Assembly: GCF_900496995.4 (NCBI RefSeq)
Contig: NC_044012.1
Span: 23,846,759-23,910,758 of the forward strand
Length of the DNA stretch: 64,000 nucleotides
Direction of reading: 5' to 3'
From: Aquila chrysaetos chrysaetos
Lineage: Eukaryota > Chordata > Aves > Accipitriformes > Accipitridae
Part shown: piece after piece, positions 53,701 through 64,000 of the stretch
Layout: each line of letters begins with the position of its first letter
Position numbering within the stretch: the stretch's first letter is position 1
Notes under the pieces: model-generated
What the model was told of the DNA's origin: nothing
The model's database searches: none
Seen by the model: the letters and a program-made list of their open reading frames with translations, nothing else
Position numbers and translations under genes: made by a program

Positions 53701-56700
53701 AACTCCCAGCATCACAGGGCCTAGCTCCAATGCTGTGAAGGCCTGTTCTCTGCAGGTTTGCACCATGGAGGGGATTAAGAGACACATCCTGCTGGTTCCT
53801 TCTTTTAGTCCCTTGAGCACAATGACATTGCGATAGGCTGGAAGGGAGAGGTGCTGGTTTGAGGGCACCTTGTCAGAAAACCCAATCCTAAAGGTTGCTG
53901 AGAATCGACTGAAAGGATCTGATCTCTCATCCATTGAATCCTCAGACACACAAAATACAAATGGGCAGAAAAGTGAAAAGAAACAGTCGTTGTGGAATAA
54001 GGGATGTATTTTAAGAACAATAAATTGGGAATTCATCTGCCTGCTAAGTATTTTCTCTGTGCAATGGGAATGATGTTTTGTTGTTTAAACTCTTACAAGG
54101 AATGTAGCTCCATTACTTTTTGATTGGGGTGGGACTAACTCTCTCTGTTTGTTTTGCAGTGCTCTGGATCTCGACACCACTGAAAGTGCTGTCAAGGAGT
54201 TAGAGGTAGGAGATGAAGCAGGTCAATGGGACCTTAGCTGAATGTTAGGTTGAGCAAATCTTTTGTTCGTTATGGGACGGAGGACGTTTTGTCAAATGCA
54301 GGGTTTCAAGTGTGAGTAATGGGGAACTTCTCTGGAGAGTACGAGGGTGAAAAAAATTACGTAAATGAAAAATGTCATCAACAGGGAGCATTAGCGTAAG
54401 CGAGTAATGCTTTTATCAGAAATATTTCAAAGAAGCTACTGACTGTTAAAATTAGACAAATGAAAACTCCTGTTTGTCGAGCTAGTTGCACCCCGTCCCT
54501 TTCTGGTTCCTGTTCAGATTCGTTCTGCAGTAGCAGTTTCCCGTGGTTTCACTCTCGGCCCCAGACCTGACCACTGCTTTGAACTTCTCAGGCTTGACTA
54601 GCTCTCAAACCCTGCCAGTTTTTCAGGAGCTGTGGCAGTACTGGTGAGCTAGCTTGACAGCAGCTAATCTCGTGCTTAATTGCACGTGCTTTCCTCATAG
54701 CTGTGGAGCTGGGGGAGCCAGTGGATGTTCTTTTAATGACGCCATTACTTTGTGACCAAGCTTGGTGACAACTGATGAATTCTGTTCTTGTCATCTTCTT
54801 CCTGAGACAGGAGAAAGACCCTGCCTTTCCTGAGGAAATGAGACCAATATACTGCCTGCTTAAAAATGCTCCTGTTACTTAATTTTAAACAAATCTTCAG
54901 AGTACAGTAACAGTGTTGTAAATATCATAGAAGAAAATGTGCTGATTTTAATTGATGTGGAAAATTATTGGTTAATTTTTTTTCTTTTTCACTTTTGATT
55001 ATATTGAAAGGTATTACTAGAAAAAGTTTCCCGTTTATAAAGCAGGAATTTGTTGGGGCTGAATTACAGTTCCTTTGTAACTGAATTGCGTCAATATTCA
55101 GAAAAAGGGGAATACGTTTATTTTTGCAACAGGTCAATACTACATGTGTTTTGCTGGCAAGAAGGAGGCTTCTTAAATGTAAAACTTCTTAAATTTAAAA
55201 GCACATCTCCAGTTTCCATAGCAATGCTTCTATGTTAATTCAAGATTAAGACATTGATTCACTTCAATTTCTGTGAATCTGTTAGGGCAGCGTGCTCTAA
55301 GGTGATGGGAAGGAGCAGGGGAAAGAAGGGGAGGAAGAAAAGCAAAATACCTAGAACCTGCTCTTCCACGATTCATGCAAACTGTAATGTTAATTTTTTT
55401 TAAAGCCTCAAAACTGTACTTGAGAGTGGAATTGTGGCTATATTGTTAATATTCTTCCTTCCTTTCTTGTTTTGGCCTCTCCAGGAAGCGATTCGAGTAA
55501 TCCTTGGAAATCTTGATGATTTACGTCCATTTTCTACAGACCACTTCACTATCTTTCCGTGTATCCTTTCTTTCCTACTTGTAAATTAAAGATTCAATGA
55601 CTTGCACCTGTTGGGCATTGCTTAATTCGACATTCATGTCTAGTAGTGTGCAGATCTTTAGCTGGAGTACAAATCCTTTGACCTTTGCAGTTTTACGTTA
55701 GCTGAAGATCCTTCTCAGTTGTTGCCTTCAGAGAACTGATGGGAAAAGAGTGTTTTGCAGTGTTTTTGGATGAACACCCCTGCGTTCCAAATCTGACTTA
55801 GCCAGAGAAAATGAACGTGTATATATAAAGTCTCAGGAAGCCCACGTAATGCGATTGCAAGCAAAGCTAGTGCATTGTTTCAGAAGGTTAATAAAATGTA
55901 AAACGCTCCTTACAGGCTCAGCAGCATTGGTCCACTAGTAGAGAAGACTGCAGTAGTTTTCTTGTAAGGTATATTAGGATTAAATATTATAGTTGCTTAG
56001 TGTGAAGGGTTAAGAAGAAGTTACTCTCCTGAGGCTGTTGTTGAAGAGAAAAGTAAGTTAGTTGAAGGAGAAGCCTTTTCAGTCCTAAGGTGTGTCAATT
56101 TGTGAATTGGATCAGGCCCTTTGGCATCACCTCCTATGATTCCAAGTGCCCAGGAGTAATGAACACCCACGTGTTTCCGCCTCCAAGGCATTCCCTTCCA
56201 GTCTTGGCAGACTGAATTATTGCCACCCCTCCTACTAGCAGGCAAGAACGAGGTCATCCTCTTTCTCTGTCAGAAGCTGGTACGTATGAGAGCAACTTAT
56301 TCCTGTTACTGCCAGGAAGAGAGAGTAGCCCAGAGCATCGTCAGACAAAGCACCCAACCAAACGAAGCCTCATTGTTTGTTTGCTTCACTGAAGCACAGC
56401 CAGTTTTGCCTATGTGCTTGAGGAGGGTTTGATTCACGAACTTGTATTTCTAGAACTTGGAAGTCCATCCACCTGCTCAGCCAGCACCGGGCCCTGATGA
56501 GAACTGCAAGCTCAGAGGCCTGGCGTGATGAGTTGTCCTGCAATCTGTGTGTCGGCCTCCTTGCTGCAGCAAGATTAACCTCTTAGTTAATCACTAGCTG
56601 TGGGAGTCCTTGAAGCCAAACTCAAACGAGCAATTTCATCCCTTAAAGCAACTGATTGCGCCAGTGTTTCATCTAGGCAAAACTTGGGCTTCATCTCCAC

Positions 56701-59700
56701 TCTTCAGGATGTTAGTTTCTGCTAGCAAATGGACTAAAAGTATTCGTGTTACCTGTTTCTTCCTGAGATCAGAGGCATGTAAGGAGACTGCTGTCTGGCG
56801 TCATCCATTCTTGCATGCATGTGCTCCTAGGTGTGCGAACTGCACCCACAGGAAGGAACATCTGTGACTCTGGTAGTTGTCATGTCAATTATCTGTTTTC
56901 CTCCCATTTTGAACTGTGAAGGGAATGTAATGATGCTACTCCTTATGAATCCTAGTCCTTTTCAGTTTTAAAAATAATTTTTAAAAGAATTACTTTTTAG
57001 TTAGGAAAGCTGATGAGGTTTTATTCACAGGGTTGGAAGAGCCTGTCATGTTGTTTCTTGTGGGAAGATGCCAGGACTGAAGCCAGATACAGTTAAGGAA
57101 ACACAACGCTATTAATACAAGCGACTGATGGGAGAGTATCACCTGGATGAGTGTTTCTTGTAATGTGTTACTAGTGTTTTTTCACAAAGTTCATACCGAC
57201 AGATTGTAGTTGCTCTCTTATGCATATATGTTCAGCGTGGTATGACTTTTGAAGCTTTACAAGAAGTCATTGTCAGGACTCCTGCTCCTTTGAAATGTTA
57301 GTGCTATGTTCTTAAGTCTTATCGTTGTTCTCAGATTTGAGTAAATGGGAGAGAGTATCGAAGATGAGATTCAAACATGAGAATGTCCACCTTGTGCCTT
57401 ATCCCTACATTTGCACTATGTATCTAGAACTCAACTCATTTCAGCAAAGCGTATCTTGTGGTAAGTCACTATGGTTATGTTTGGATAATGTCTGGAAACA
57501 TCTATGATCTGTGTCTTGCTTTTCCCTTTCCCTTCCTCTACTGTGTCTTTGAATTAGAGGGTGGAAAACTATATGTGGTATGGCTGTACCATGGATTTGA
57601 AATAGAGCGTAGCAATGTGTTCTCTTTTGTCCTGTATTGCTTTTTGAAAATTTCTGGAATTTCTCTTTGCCTTTTCACCCACTGCTGACTCTTCAGCTAG
57701 TATTTTTATGAAGCAACGCCCAGTGGCTCCCAACCTTCATTCTTGAATGTCAGTAGCTAGGCTGGAGCCAGCACATATATATGGAACACACGTTTTTCTT
57801 CCTTCTGCTTGACTACATTTGTTGACATTGAACTTCACACTCTTCGTTTCTATTTTCCTAAAGAAAGAATGCATTTGTTTTTCTAAATAATGATAGTAAT
57901 AATGGTAATAATGTCTTTTGTATAATTAGCAAATGTTGTCACCTCCCTAGTGTCTCATCTTCCAGGTTTTCTATGAATTCCCTGAACAGCCTCAGGCCCC
58001 AGCTGAGACCTCTGTGGGACTCTGCGTTTAACCTCCTCTGTTGTGAAAACGGAGTGTTTTTTCTTACTATTTCCTGTTCTGATTATTTGTCCCTGGGAAA
58101 AGCTGCTGGTCTTTCTTGTGAGTGCTTAGTAGATATTCTGGTCTCCTTTATCAAATGGACAAGTAGTCCAAAGCAATTGTCCCCATCCCATTGGCGTGTG
58201 TTATTCATAGCCAGGAATTCTTAAAGAGCTGTATTTGCAGTTCTTCAGTTTCAAGATATTATATGCAAGTCCAGCATTGTTTCTAAGTAGTTTATCTTGT
58301 TCTCAGGAAGTGAGGTGCAATGCAAAAATGTACTTTAAAGTTGGTTAAAGAAAGTCCAGTCACCAGATATTCACCAGATTTTATAATACCTCTGTTACAG
58401 GTAAAGAAGTAAACAAGGGCAGTGATGAGCTTGTAAGTTGTGTGTGTGGTTGTGTTTTGTTTTGTTTTTTTTTTTTAAAGTTATATTCTAGATAGTCTGG
58501 TGAAGCAGAATACATATCTAGGCAATGCTATGGTTCTCCTGTTTCTGTGTGTCAGTCAGGCATTGTAAGGTGGGACTGAATTCTCACGTAGAACCATCCA
58601 AGTTGAGGGAAACCTTCCTGTCAATTCCAGCAGACTTTGAATGAAGTCCTGCCTCAGGTTGCGAGGGCCATGCTGGCTTCAATTAAATGTGTTTTCTGCA
58701 AGTCTGAGCTGAGCTGTCAAATGGTTTCTTCACCATGAGAGTCTGTATGAGGAATATTGCTGAATAATTAAGTAGTTTCCTAAGTGCTGTATGTGTCCTA
58801 AACAACAAAGTCAGGCTTCTTTGGAAAGTTGTTGTTTAGTGAGAGCTCAGGGTGGGTTTGTTTTCAATACGGGTAAGTGTCTGAAGATGGAGTGAATTAG
58901 TGAAGGTGTCCTGTCCAAATTCCCCCAAAGAAAATCCCACTTTCTCTGCTAGCATTACGTTCCTGCTAATTACATTCCTAGGCCCTCCTCTAAAAATGGA
59001 ACAAATAGGATGTCCTGGGAAGCAGCAGTTCTTGTTTAAAACTGTTGAGCATAATTCTCTGGATGGCCTCTCAGTGCTTACCTTCTGTTTGAATAAGGCA
59101 GCTAATCTTTTATTCCTGAATCATTTTTTTTGGTTTTTGTTGTATAAGCATGGACAATGTTGCAAAATATGGATGTATATTAAGTCTGACTTTTGTTCTA
59201 AAATAGAAAAGTCAAAATCAAATTTTATCAATACCAACTTTGCAATTTTTTGAAGGTCAAGAGAAGAAATGAAGTGTCAGAAAGTGCTGCAGTGGAAGAA
59301 ACGGTGAAGAGGAGAACAGTGGAAGTTGGAGCAGAGGCCTCACACTCACAGTCAGGTATGGACAGGTCAGTTGACTACAAAACAGTCTTCCGGGGCACAT
59401 ATCAATGTTTTTGATGTCTCTTGTACCTTCCTCATATTTCATTCCTGTGTAACCCTTTGGCCCATTTGTCTTCTTCCTTCTCTTCCATAGGTGACAGAAT
59501 CTAAGCAGCATTGTCCATGTTTGGAGAAAAGTTGTCCTGTGCTTTCAGGTTCCCATGCCATTAACTAGAGCTCTTACTGTCTAAATCCTTTATGTTAACG
59601 TTACCTGTAGAATCACAGCGGGATGAGAACTGGGCAGCTCAACAAAGCAGTGCACTGGCTTGCACACCTGAGGCAGGGATGACAAGGGAAGAACTGGGAA

Positions 59701-61791
59701 CAGTTTTCTAGCTGCCTCCCAGCTTGTTCCTCTGAGTCGGCTGATGACTGCTACCTCTTGGCTTGCGGCTGAGATCTCTATCTGTGGCTTTCACAGAATC
59801 ATTGAGGTTTTCGGGACCTTTGATATCATCGAGTCCAACCCCTCCTGCTCAAGCAGGGTCACCCAGAGCAGGTTGCCTAGGACGTGTCCCCTCAGGTTTT
59901 GAGTGGACTCCAAGGGTGGAGATGCCACAACTTCTGTGGGCAACTGTTTGCAGTGCTTGACCACAGTTACACTCAGAAAGTTTTTCCTTGTGTTCCGCTT
60001 TAATTTCATGTTTTGCAGTTTGTGCCCTTTGCCTCTTGTCCTGCCAGAAGGTGCTGCTGAGGAGAGCCCATCTCCCTCTTCTTCATTCCCTCCCATCAGG
60101 TATACATTGATAAGAGCCCCCTGAGACTTCTCCAGGCTGAACTGTCCCAGATCTCCCAGCCTCTCCACAAGAGAAAGTGCTCCAGTCCCTTCATCATCTT
60201 CTTGGCCCTTTGCTGGGCTCACCCCAGTGAGTCCTAGTCTTGTCCTGGGGAGCCCAGTCTGGACAGAGCACACAGACTGGCCTCAGCAGCCCTGAGCAGA
60301 GGGGAAGGATCACCTCCCTCGAGCTGCTGGCAAAACTCTTCCTAACGCAGCTCAGAGTGTTTGGCCACCTTCAGCGTGAGGGTGCAATGCTGGATCATGG
60401 TGGCTAATTTCAAGCTTAGTTCTTGACTACCTTTCAGAGGCAGGCTGTTATTTTTTATAGTCTAGCAGGCTTCTTTCTTTCATGGAGTGTAGCTTTTAAA
60501 AACAGAAGATTCATGTCTGTTCTTAATATTCACAAGTACGTGGCAGAGAGTCCCAGATCCAGCGTTGTGGTCGGAAGTGTTTATGCTCACCTTTCCCCTT
60601 CCATGGCGACGTACAGACCATGTCAAATCATATCCCTTGTTGCCTTATATTCTACCCAATTCCCAAATGTATTTCAGGCAGAGATTATAATGGGAGAAGT
60701 CTGAAGCCAGTTCTTTTCCTGCTCATACAAATGTAGTCCTTTCATTCCCCACCCCGCCCCCCCATCAGTTTCTAGTCACAATAAAACTGCTGGACATGAG
60801 TGAAGAATGAGACCAGGATCCAGAATGCTTTCTAATCTCTTTTAGCCAAGGCGTGATTTGTAGATTCATAAGATACAAGGCCAGAAAGGGCTATTTCATG
60901 GCACTGTCTGGCAGTTCTCTCTTAGTCCTGTGTCTTGCCCCAGCAGATACGCTATTCCAGAAAAGATTAAAAAAATTAATGAGTCTAAAGTGTATTCTTG
61001 ATTTCAAAATTAAACTGGTCAGGCATCAACTTCAAGCCTTCTGTCATTTTTCTGATTACTCTCTGTTAGACTGAAGAGCTGAGAATTCAGTCTAAGCATT
61101 CCCCCACCCTCGGAAGGAGTTTGCCTACTGTAGTCAGACCACTTCTGATCTTTTTTTTCTTTTTGGACAAGCTCTTTTGCTCATAAGCTCTCATGGGGCA
61201 TTTGGACTTCGGTTTTCTTGGGGTGCTATTGAGTGTTGAGCTGTCAGAATCTCCAGGTGATGCTGATCAGCTCCAAGAGCACTATTTTGTGTGTGAAGCC
61301 AGGACTCTTTTTCCCCACGTGCATCACTTTGTACCTCTGTACCTTTTTATTGCTCCACGACTGAGTCTTGTAAGATCTTTCTGTGGTTCTTTGCTACCTG
61401 CCCTTCTCTTGTGTCAGTAATCTTGTAGGATTTGCAAGCTTTCTCACCTCGCTGCTCATCCGCCTTTCCCTGTCACGTCACGCTGTTTTTCTCCTTAACT
61501 GCTTGTTGGGCTTACTAGAAAAGGAGAAAGCCTAATACTGGAATGAGTGCCTATTTTCATTTTTTAAATGAGACTTTGAAACATGAGTACAAATACAGAT
61601 TAAGGGTATCTATCTTGTTGGCTAGAGGTAATAAAACCTTAATTTCTAATGAAATACTTGAGTAGCCATTTACAAGATTGCTTCCTTTTTGTGACTTTTT
61701 GTAAACTCAGTTCTTACCTGTTTGACTTATTTTTAGAACTGGAGCCGAGTGTGTTCGCCATACAAGTAAAGCAGAGCATGGATTTGAAATG
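50608..61791 (+). CDS. MAJIN: MAJIN (membrane-anchored junction protein), 3' end not in view
   Basis: The coding exons are 50608-50708, 54160-54205, 55485-55560, 57335-57460, 58401-58432, 59256-59355 and 61737-61791, all GT-AG and in continuous phase, about 178 codons so far. The start MSLKPFTCRLPETRFLHAG and then VYKFKIRYG match mammalian MAJIN. So do IRVILGNLDDLRPFSTDHF, FPYLSKWERVSK and FKHENVHLVPYPYICTMYLE, which form the N-terminal domain that binds TERB2. The following VKRR and VKRRTVEV stretch is basic, as expected for the DNA-binding linker. In meiotic prophase, MAJIN with TERB1 and TERB2 tethers telomeres to the inner nuclear membrane through a C-terminal membrane helix. That helix is not seen here, so at least one more exon lies downstream. 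Introns contain several repeats. No lesion is seen in the exons found. Confidence 0.88.
50709..54159 (+). other. MAJIN intron 1
   Basis: It contains a minus-oriented solo ERV-L LTR at 51,021-51,576. The rest, about 2.5 kb, shows nothing I recognise. Confidence 0.7.
51021..51576 (-). mobile_element. Solo ERV-L LTR
   Basis: It starts TGTAGTGGTTTAACCCC and ends AACCAGCACA, i.e. TG...CA. Internal phrases such as GAGAGAATCGGAAGG and CAGGAAAGCAGGGCTTCATC match a very common avian ERV-L LTR. On the minus strand the canonical orientation reads TGTGCTGG...TACA, with a TATA-like AATAAAAC motif. No internal retroviral sequence adjoins it, so it is a solo LTR of moderate age. The flanks GCCTT and GCCGT could be a decayed 5-bp target duplication. 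Confidence 0.85.
54160..54205 (+). CDS. MAJIN: MAJIN coding exon 2
   Basis: Residues 34-49, SALDLDTTESAVKELE. It continues the phase of exon 1 exactly. The flanks are TGCAG| and |GTAGGA. This segment is the least like the mammalian protein. Confidence 0.8.
55485..55560 (+). CDS. MAJIN: MAJIN coding exon 3
   Basis: Residues 50-75, EAIRVILGNLDDLRPFSTDH through FTIFP. It is very close to mammalian MAJIN (VRVVLGNLDNLQPFATEH). The donor is GTATCC. Confidence 0.92.
57335..57460 (+). CDS. MAJIN: MAJIN coding exon 4
   Basis: Residues 75-117, LSKWERVSKMRFKHENVH then LVPYPYICTMYLELNSF. It is the best-conserved part of the family's N-terminal domain. The flanks are CTCAG| and |GTAAGT. Confidence 0.93.
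57780..58200 (+). mobile_element. Old dispersed repeat, probably a CR1-group relic
   Basis: The run TAATTAGCAAATGTTGTCAC, followed by a TTCTATGAATTCCCTGAACAG stretch and CCTCTGTGGGACTCTGCG, is a diverged copy of an amniote repeat known from reptile and bird genomes. It lies in MAJIN intron 4. A copy of the preceding part of the same repeat seems to lie at 61,180-61,470. Confidence 0.45.
58401..58432 (+). CDS. MAJIN: MAJIN coding exon 5 (32 bp)
   Basis: Residues 117-127, GKEVNKGSDEL. It is short but sits between TTACAG| and |GTAAGT in the right phase, and corresponds to the linker after the N-terminal domain. Confidence 0.65.
59256..59355 (+). CDS. MAJIN: MAJIN coding exon 6
   Basis: Residues 128-161, VKRRNEVSESAAVEETVKRR through EASHSQS. 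It is basic and Ser/Glu-rich, as expected of the linker. The acceptor is TTGAAG| and the donor |GTATGG. Confidence 0.72.
59790..60420 (-). mobile_element. CR1 LINE copy, 3' part
   Basis: On the minus strand the sequence follows the CR1 ORF2 end and 3' UTR. On the plus strand this appears as TCACAGAATCATTGAGG and ATCATCGAGTCCAACCCC, later GATAAGAGCCCCCTGAG and CCAGCCTCTCCACAAGAG. The 3' terminus (near 59,790) is intact and the 5' side truncated, typical of CR1. It lies in MAJIN intron 6 and is the youngest-looking LINE copy in the window. Confidence 0.9.
61180..61470 (+). mobile_element. Old dispersed repeat, probably a CR1-group relic
   Basis: GTGCATCACTTTGTACC, TTTGCAAGCTTTCTCACC and TCGCTGCTCATCC recall the part of the same repeat that precedes the piece at 57,780. 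It is strongly diverged. Confidence 0.35.
61737..61791 (+). CDS. MAJIN: MAJIN coding exon 7
   Basis: Residues 161-179, ELEPSVFAIQVKQSMDLK, in phase with exon 6. The flanks are TTTTAG| and |GTAAGC. It has no close match in my memory of mammalian MAJIN, so it rests on splice sites and phase. Confidence 0.55.
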
Positions 61792-64000
61792 GTAAGCTAC
61801 AGAATATTCAAGAAGAGACAACAGCATCTGTTTAGTCCTAGATTCTTAAAGTGGCAAGCATAAAAATGCCTTCAGGTAACTTTTTTTCCTTTTTCACCTG
61901 CATCACCTGCATGGAGACATTTGTGATTCCTGCTTATCAAACTTAGCCACGGGATGAGTTTTACCAGGAGCCAACACAGGCTTTTCTGACTGTGAAGCTA
62001 CAAACTCTAGGGGTGAGCTTAGCCTCTCGGAGCTGAACCTGAAGGATGCCCTGCCTTGTCTTCAAGAGACTCCAGTCCTCTTTTACCTCAGATGCCCCTT
62101 TGTGAAGAACTCCATGAAGGGCCAACAGTGGGTGCTGACACCTTGACACTGGCTTTGCTGCGAGTACTTGCCACTCCCCACCAGTGTCCTCTCTCTGTGT
62201 AGATGGCCTTGCAAGCATCTCCCTCTTCTTGAAACAGTGTCATGCCTTTTCTCGCTATGTCATCAGAAGGCAGATTTACGACAGGATTGTTTCAGAGGGA
62301 TTGGCAGTTGCTTTCTAAACCCACTGTTCTCCAGAGACCTTGTCAGGAGGGTGAGATTCTTTCTTTTTTAGCCCACAGGCTAAACGGCTGCTTTGACAGA
62401 GCTGCTGTTAGGCACACCCTTTAGTTAAGAGGGTCTTCCCTCACCCCCCTGTTCTCCTCCTCCTGTCTGTTGCCCATCCTCCCAAATGTCCCAGTGCATT
62501 TCATCCATTTCCTGGATCCTGATAGCCATTCTGCATTTAGTTCAAATCCCTGCCACACTATTGCCTTCTGGGCCGCCTTCCTTCTCTAGCTCTTTGGAGA
62601 GAGTCTTTTCCGAGGAGGCAAGCTCATTCCTCTTGGGGTTGTCCAGAAAGGAAGTTGCCCAGTGGTATAAAAGGAACAGCTTCTTCTCCCACTGTTCCTT
62701 GGGAGGTGAACAGTTGCATCAGATGCCCAGATTTCTGTGTGTTTCTGCATGATGACATGCTGCCCCCGTTTCAGAAACCTTTTGGACCTCTCCACAACTG
62801 GTTGAGCTTTACGGAAATGTTGTCTGTGGGCTTGCTGCCTGGTGGCCAGGTCATACTGCCTGCTTGCTCCTGTAGAACTGGTTTCAAAGGGCCAATCTCA
62901 GCATAATTGCTCTGCAGGGATCCCCTGCATATACAGTGGCCTGCAATTTCAGGTGCTGCTAGTTGCATGGTTACCTTCAGCCTGCACAGGTAAACTCCTG
63001 TATTGAAACAGCCCTCGCCTTGTTGTAAGCCCAAAACTTTCTTTCAGAAGAGGGGTTTTTGACAGGTTTGTTGGATTTTCAAGATAGGAAGGAGACTGCC
63101 TGGTAACTCCTCAGGAGCATTCAGTACAGAAGAACTTCTCTAAAACAAGCAGGCTGCAGTCTCCAAAACCTGTATCCCTTTTTTTTCCCCTCAGCTTACC
63201 TTTGCAGGATTAGTGACAGGTCTCTCTACACATGCCCTTTCTGGCTTCTTTCCTCAGGTGCTCCAAACACTGTTTGGGATAAGGTCATCCTCTGAAATGC
63301 TTTTTTTATTCCCGCTTTGCTATAATCGCTGTCCCCAGAATGCCTCCGCTCCTTGTACAGTGGCTGAATTTCCCAAACATTAGGGTCCTTGGAAGCTGGA
63401 GCTCCGGGTTAGCATGTTGGACCCTGAGAAATGATGTGGTAGGTGGCAGACATCACCGTAACCTCCTGTTGTTAACTGATGTGGGAGGACATGTCCTGAG
63501 CTCTTTCCAGGTAAACTGGAACTATGATGAATGAATCATCAACTTAGCAAATACCAGTTCAGGTGAGAACCTTCTCCAGAAGAGATGCTTGTGCCACCAT
63601 GACTCGTACCTGCAATTTTCACTAGTCAGGGCACTGTTACACTGAGGGGAGCTCCAGACACAAACTGGTGTCTTTATGAATACCAGACCAGGTGTCAGGA
63701 GCACAACATGAAATCCTGGGCAGATGACCTCTCCCTTATGTGCATTTTTAGGAGATAAGAGCCAGGTGCTTCTGTGACATGCTTTCCATTTGGTTTGATT
63801 GCCATTTTTTTTCTTTTGGTATTCAGGATGAGAAGAAAGATCAGGTTTAGGAAAAAACATCTCAGTAGCTCCTGTACTTTCTCAGGATTCTTCTGATCAT
63901 TCCTCCAGGGCTCTTGTTCAGTTTATCAGCAGTGTATGAATTCAGATCCAAATCCAGCTGGTGTTTTAGAGTGCATCTCGAAAAGGGAACGGTCTCATTA
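61792..64000 (+). other. MAJIN downstream intron, continues beyond the window
   Basis: No membrane-helix exon was recognised. A weak exon candidate beginning at 63,827 is discussed in the findings. Otherwise I see no feature. Confidence 0.5.

Noticed and set aside
1-64000. tRNA, rRNA, CRISPR array, bacterial operon or plasmid features
   Set aside because: None was seen. The sequence is vertebrate nuclear DNA, so prokaryotic feature types do not apply.

Overview
This window is nuclear DNA of a bird. CR1 LINE copies, an avian-type ERV-L LTR, a gammaretrovirus-like fossil, a short TOPORS-like gene and two spliced vertebrate genes all point that way. I recognised the genes by reading translated exons and checking GT-AG splice phase; no database search was run, and the species cannot be named from the sequence.

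Layout. 1-8.4 kb: GC-rich intergenic DNA with no gene recognised, a long G tract and a few homeodomain-type AT islands. 8.44-9.55 kb: tandem repeats, a degenerate block followed by a regular 30-31 bp minisatellite, running up to a CpG island. 9.83-30.05 kb, plus strand: NDRG4, complete, with 17 coding exons in the long form (403 residues). A second first exon at 18,853 has its own CCAAT/TATA promoter and gives a 352-residue form, or 339 when a 39-bp cassette exon is skipped. The introns hold several TG/CA-rich, Z-DNA-prone tracts. The 3' UTR ends near 30,050.

30-31.2 kb is a GC-rich spacer. Beyond about 31.2 kb the DNA becomes AT-rich and repeat-laden: LINE relics, then CR1 ORF2 pieces at 36.4-37.07 and 39.82-40.38 kb on either side of a broken gammaretrovirus-like element. 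At 40.4-42.0 kb, minus strand, lies a compact GC-rich TOPORS-like RING E3 ligase gene with two exons, a 127-bp intron and a poly(A) signal. Short tandem duplications sit upstream of it. 42.7-47.7 kb is AT-rich with nothing recognised as genic. 47.7-49.1 kb is a broken ERV-L-type gag fossil.

49.85 kb to the window end, plus strand: MAJIN, the meiotic telomere-to-nuclear-membrane anchor. A CpG island precedes it, and seven coding exons read in continuous phase to 61,791; the 3' end is beyond or not recognised. Its introns contain a solo ERV-L LTR, a CR1 copy and older LINE relics.

The three genes have no obvious shared pathway: NDRG4 is a cytoplasmic alpha/beta-hydrolase-fold protein of neurons and heart, the TOPORS-like gene is a probable nuclear ubiquitin/SUMO ligase, and MAJIN is meiotic. 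NDRG4 directly followed by a repeat island and then MAJIN is not the mammalian order (GINS3-NDRG4-SETD6-CNOT1). That suggests an evolutionary breakpoint or an assembly join between 31 and 50 kb.
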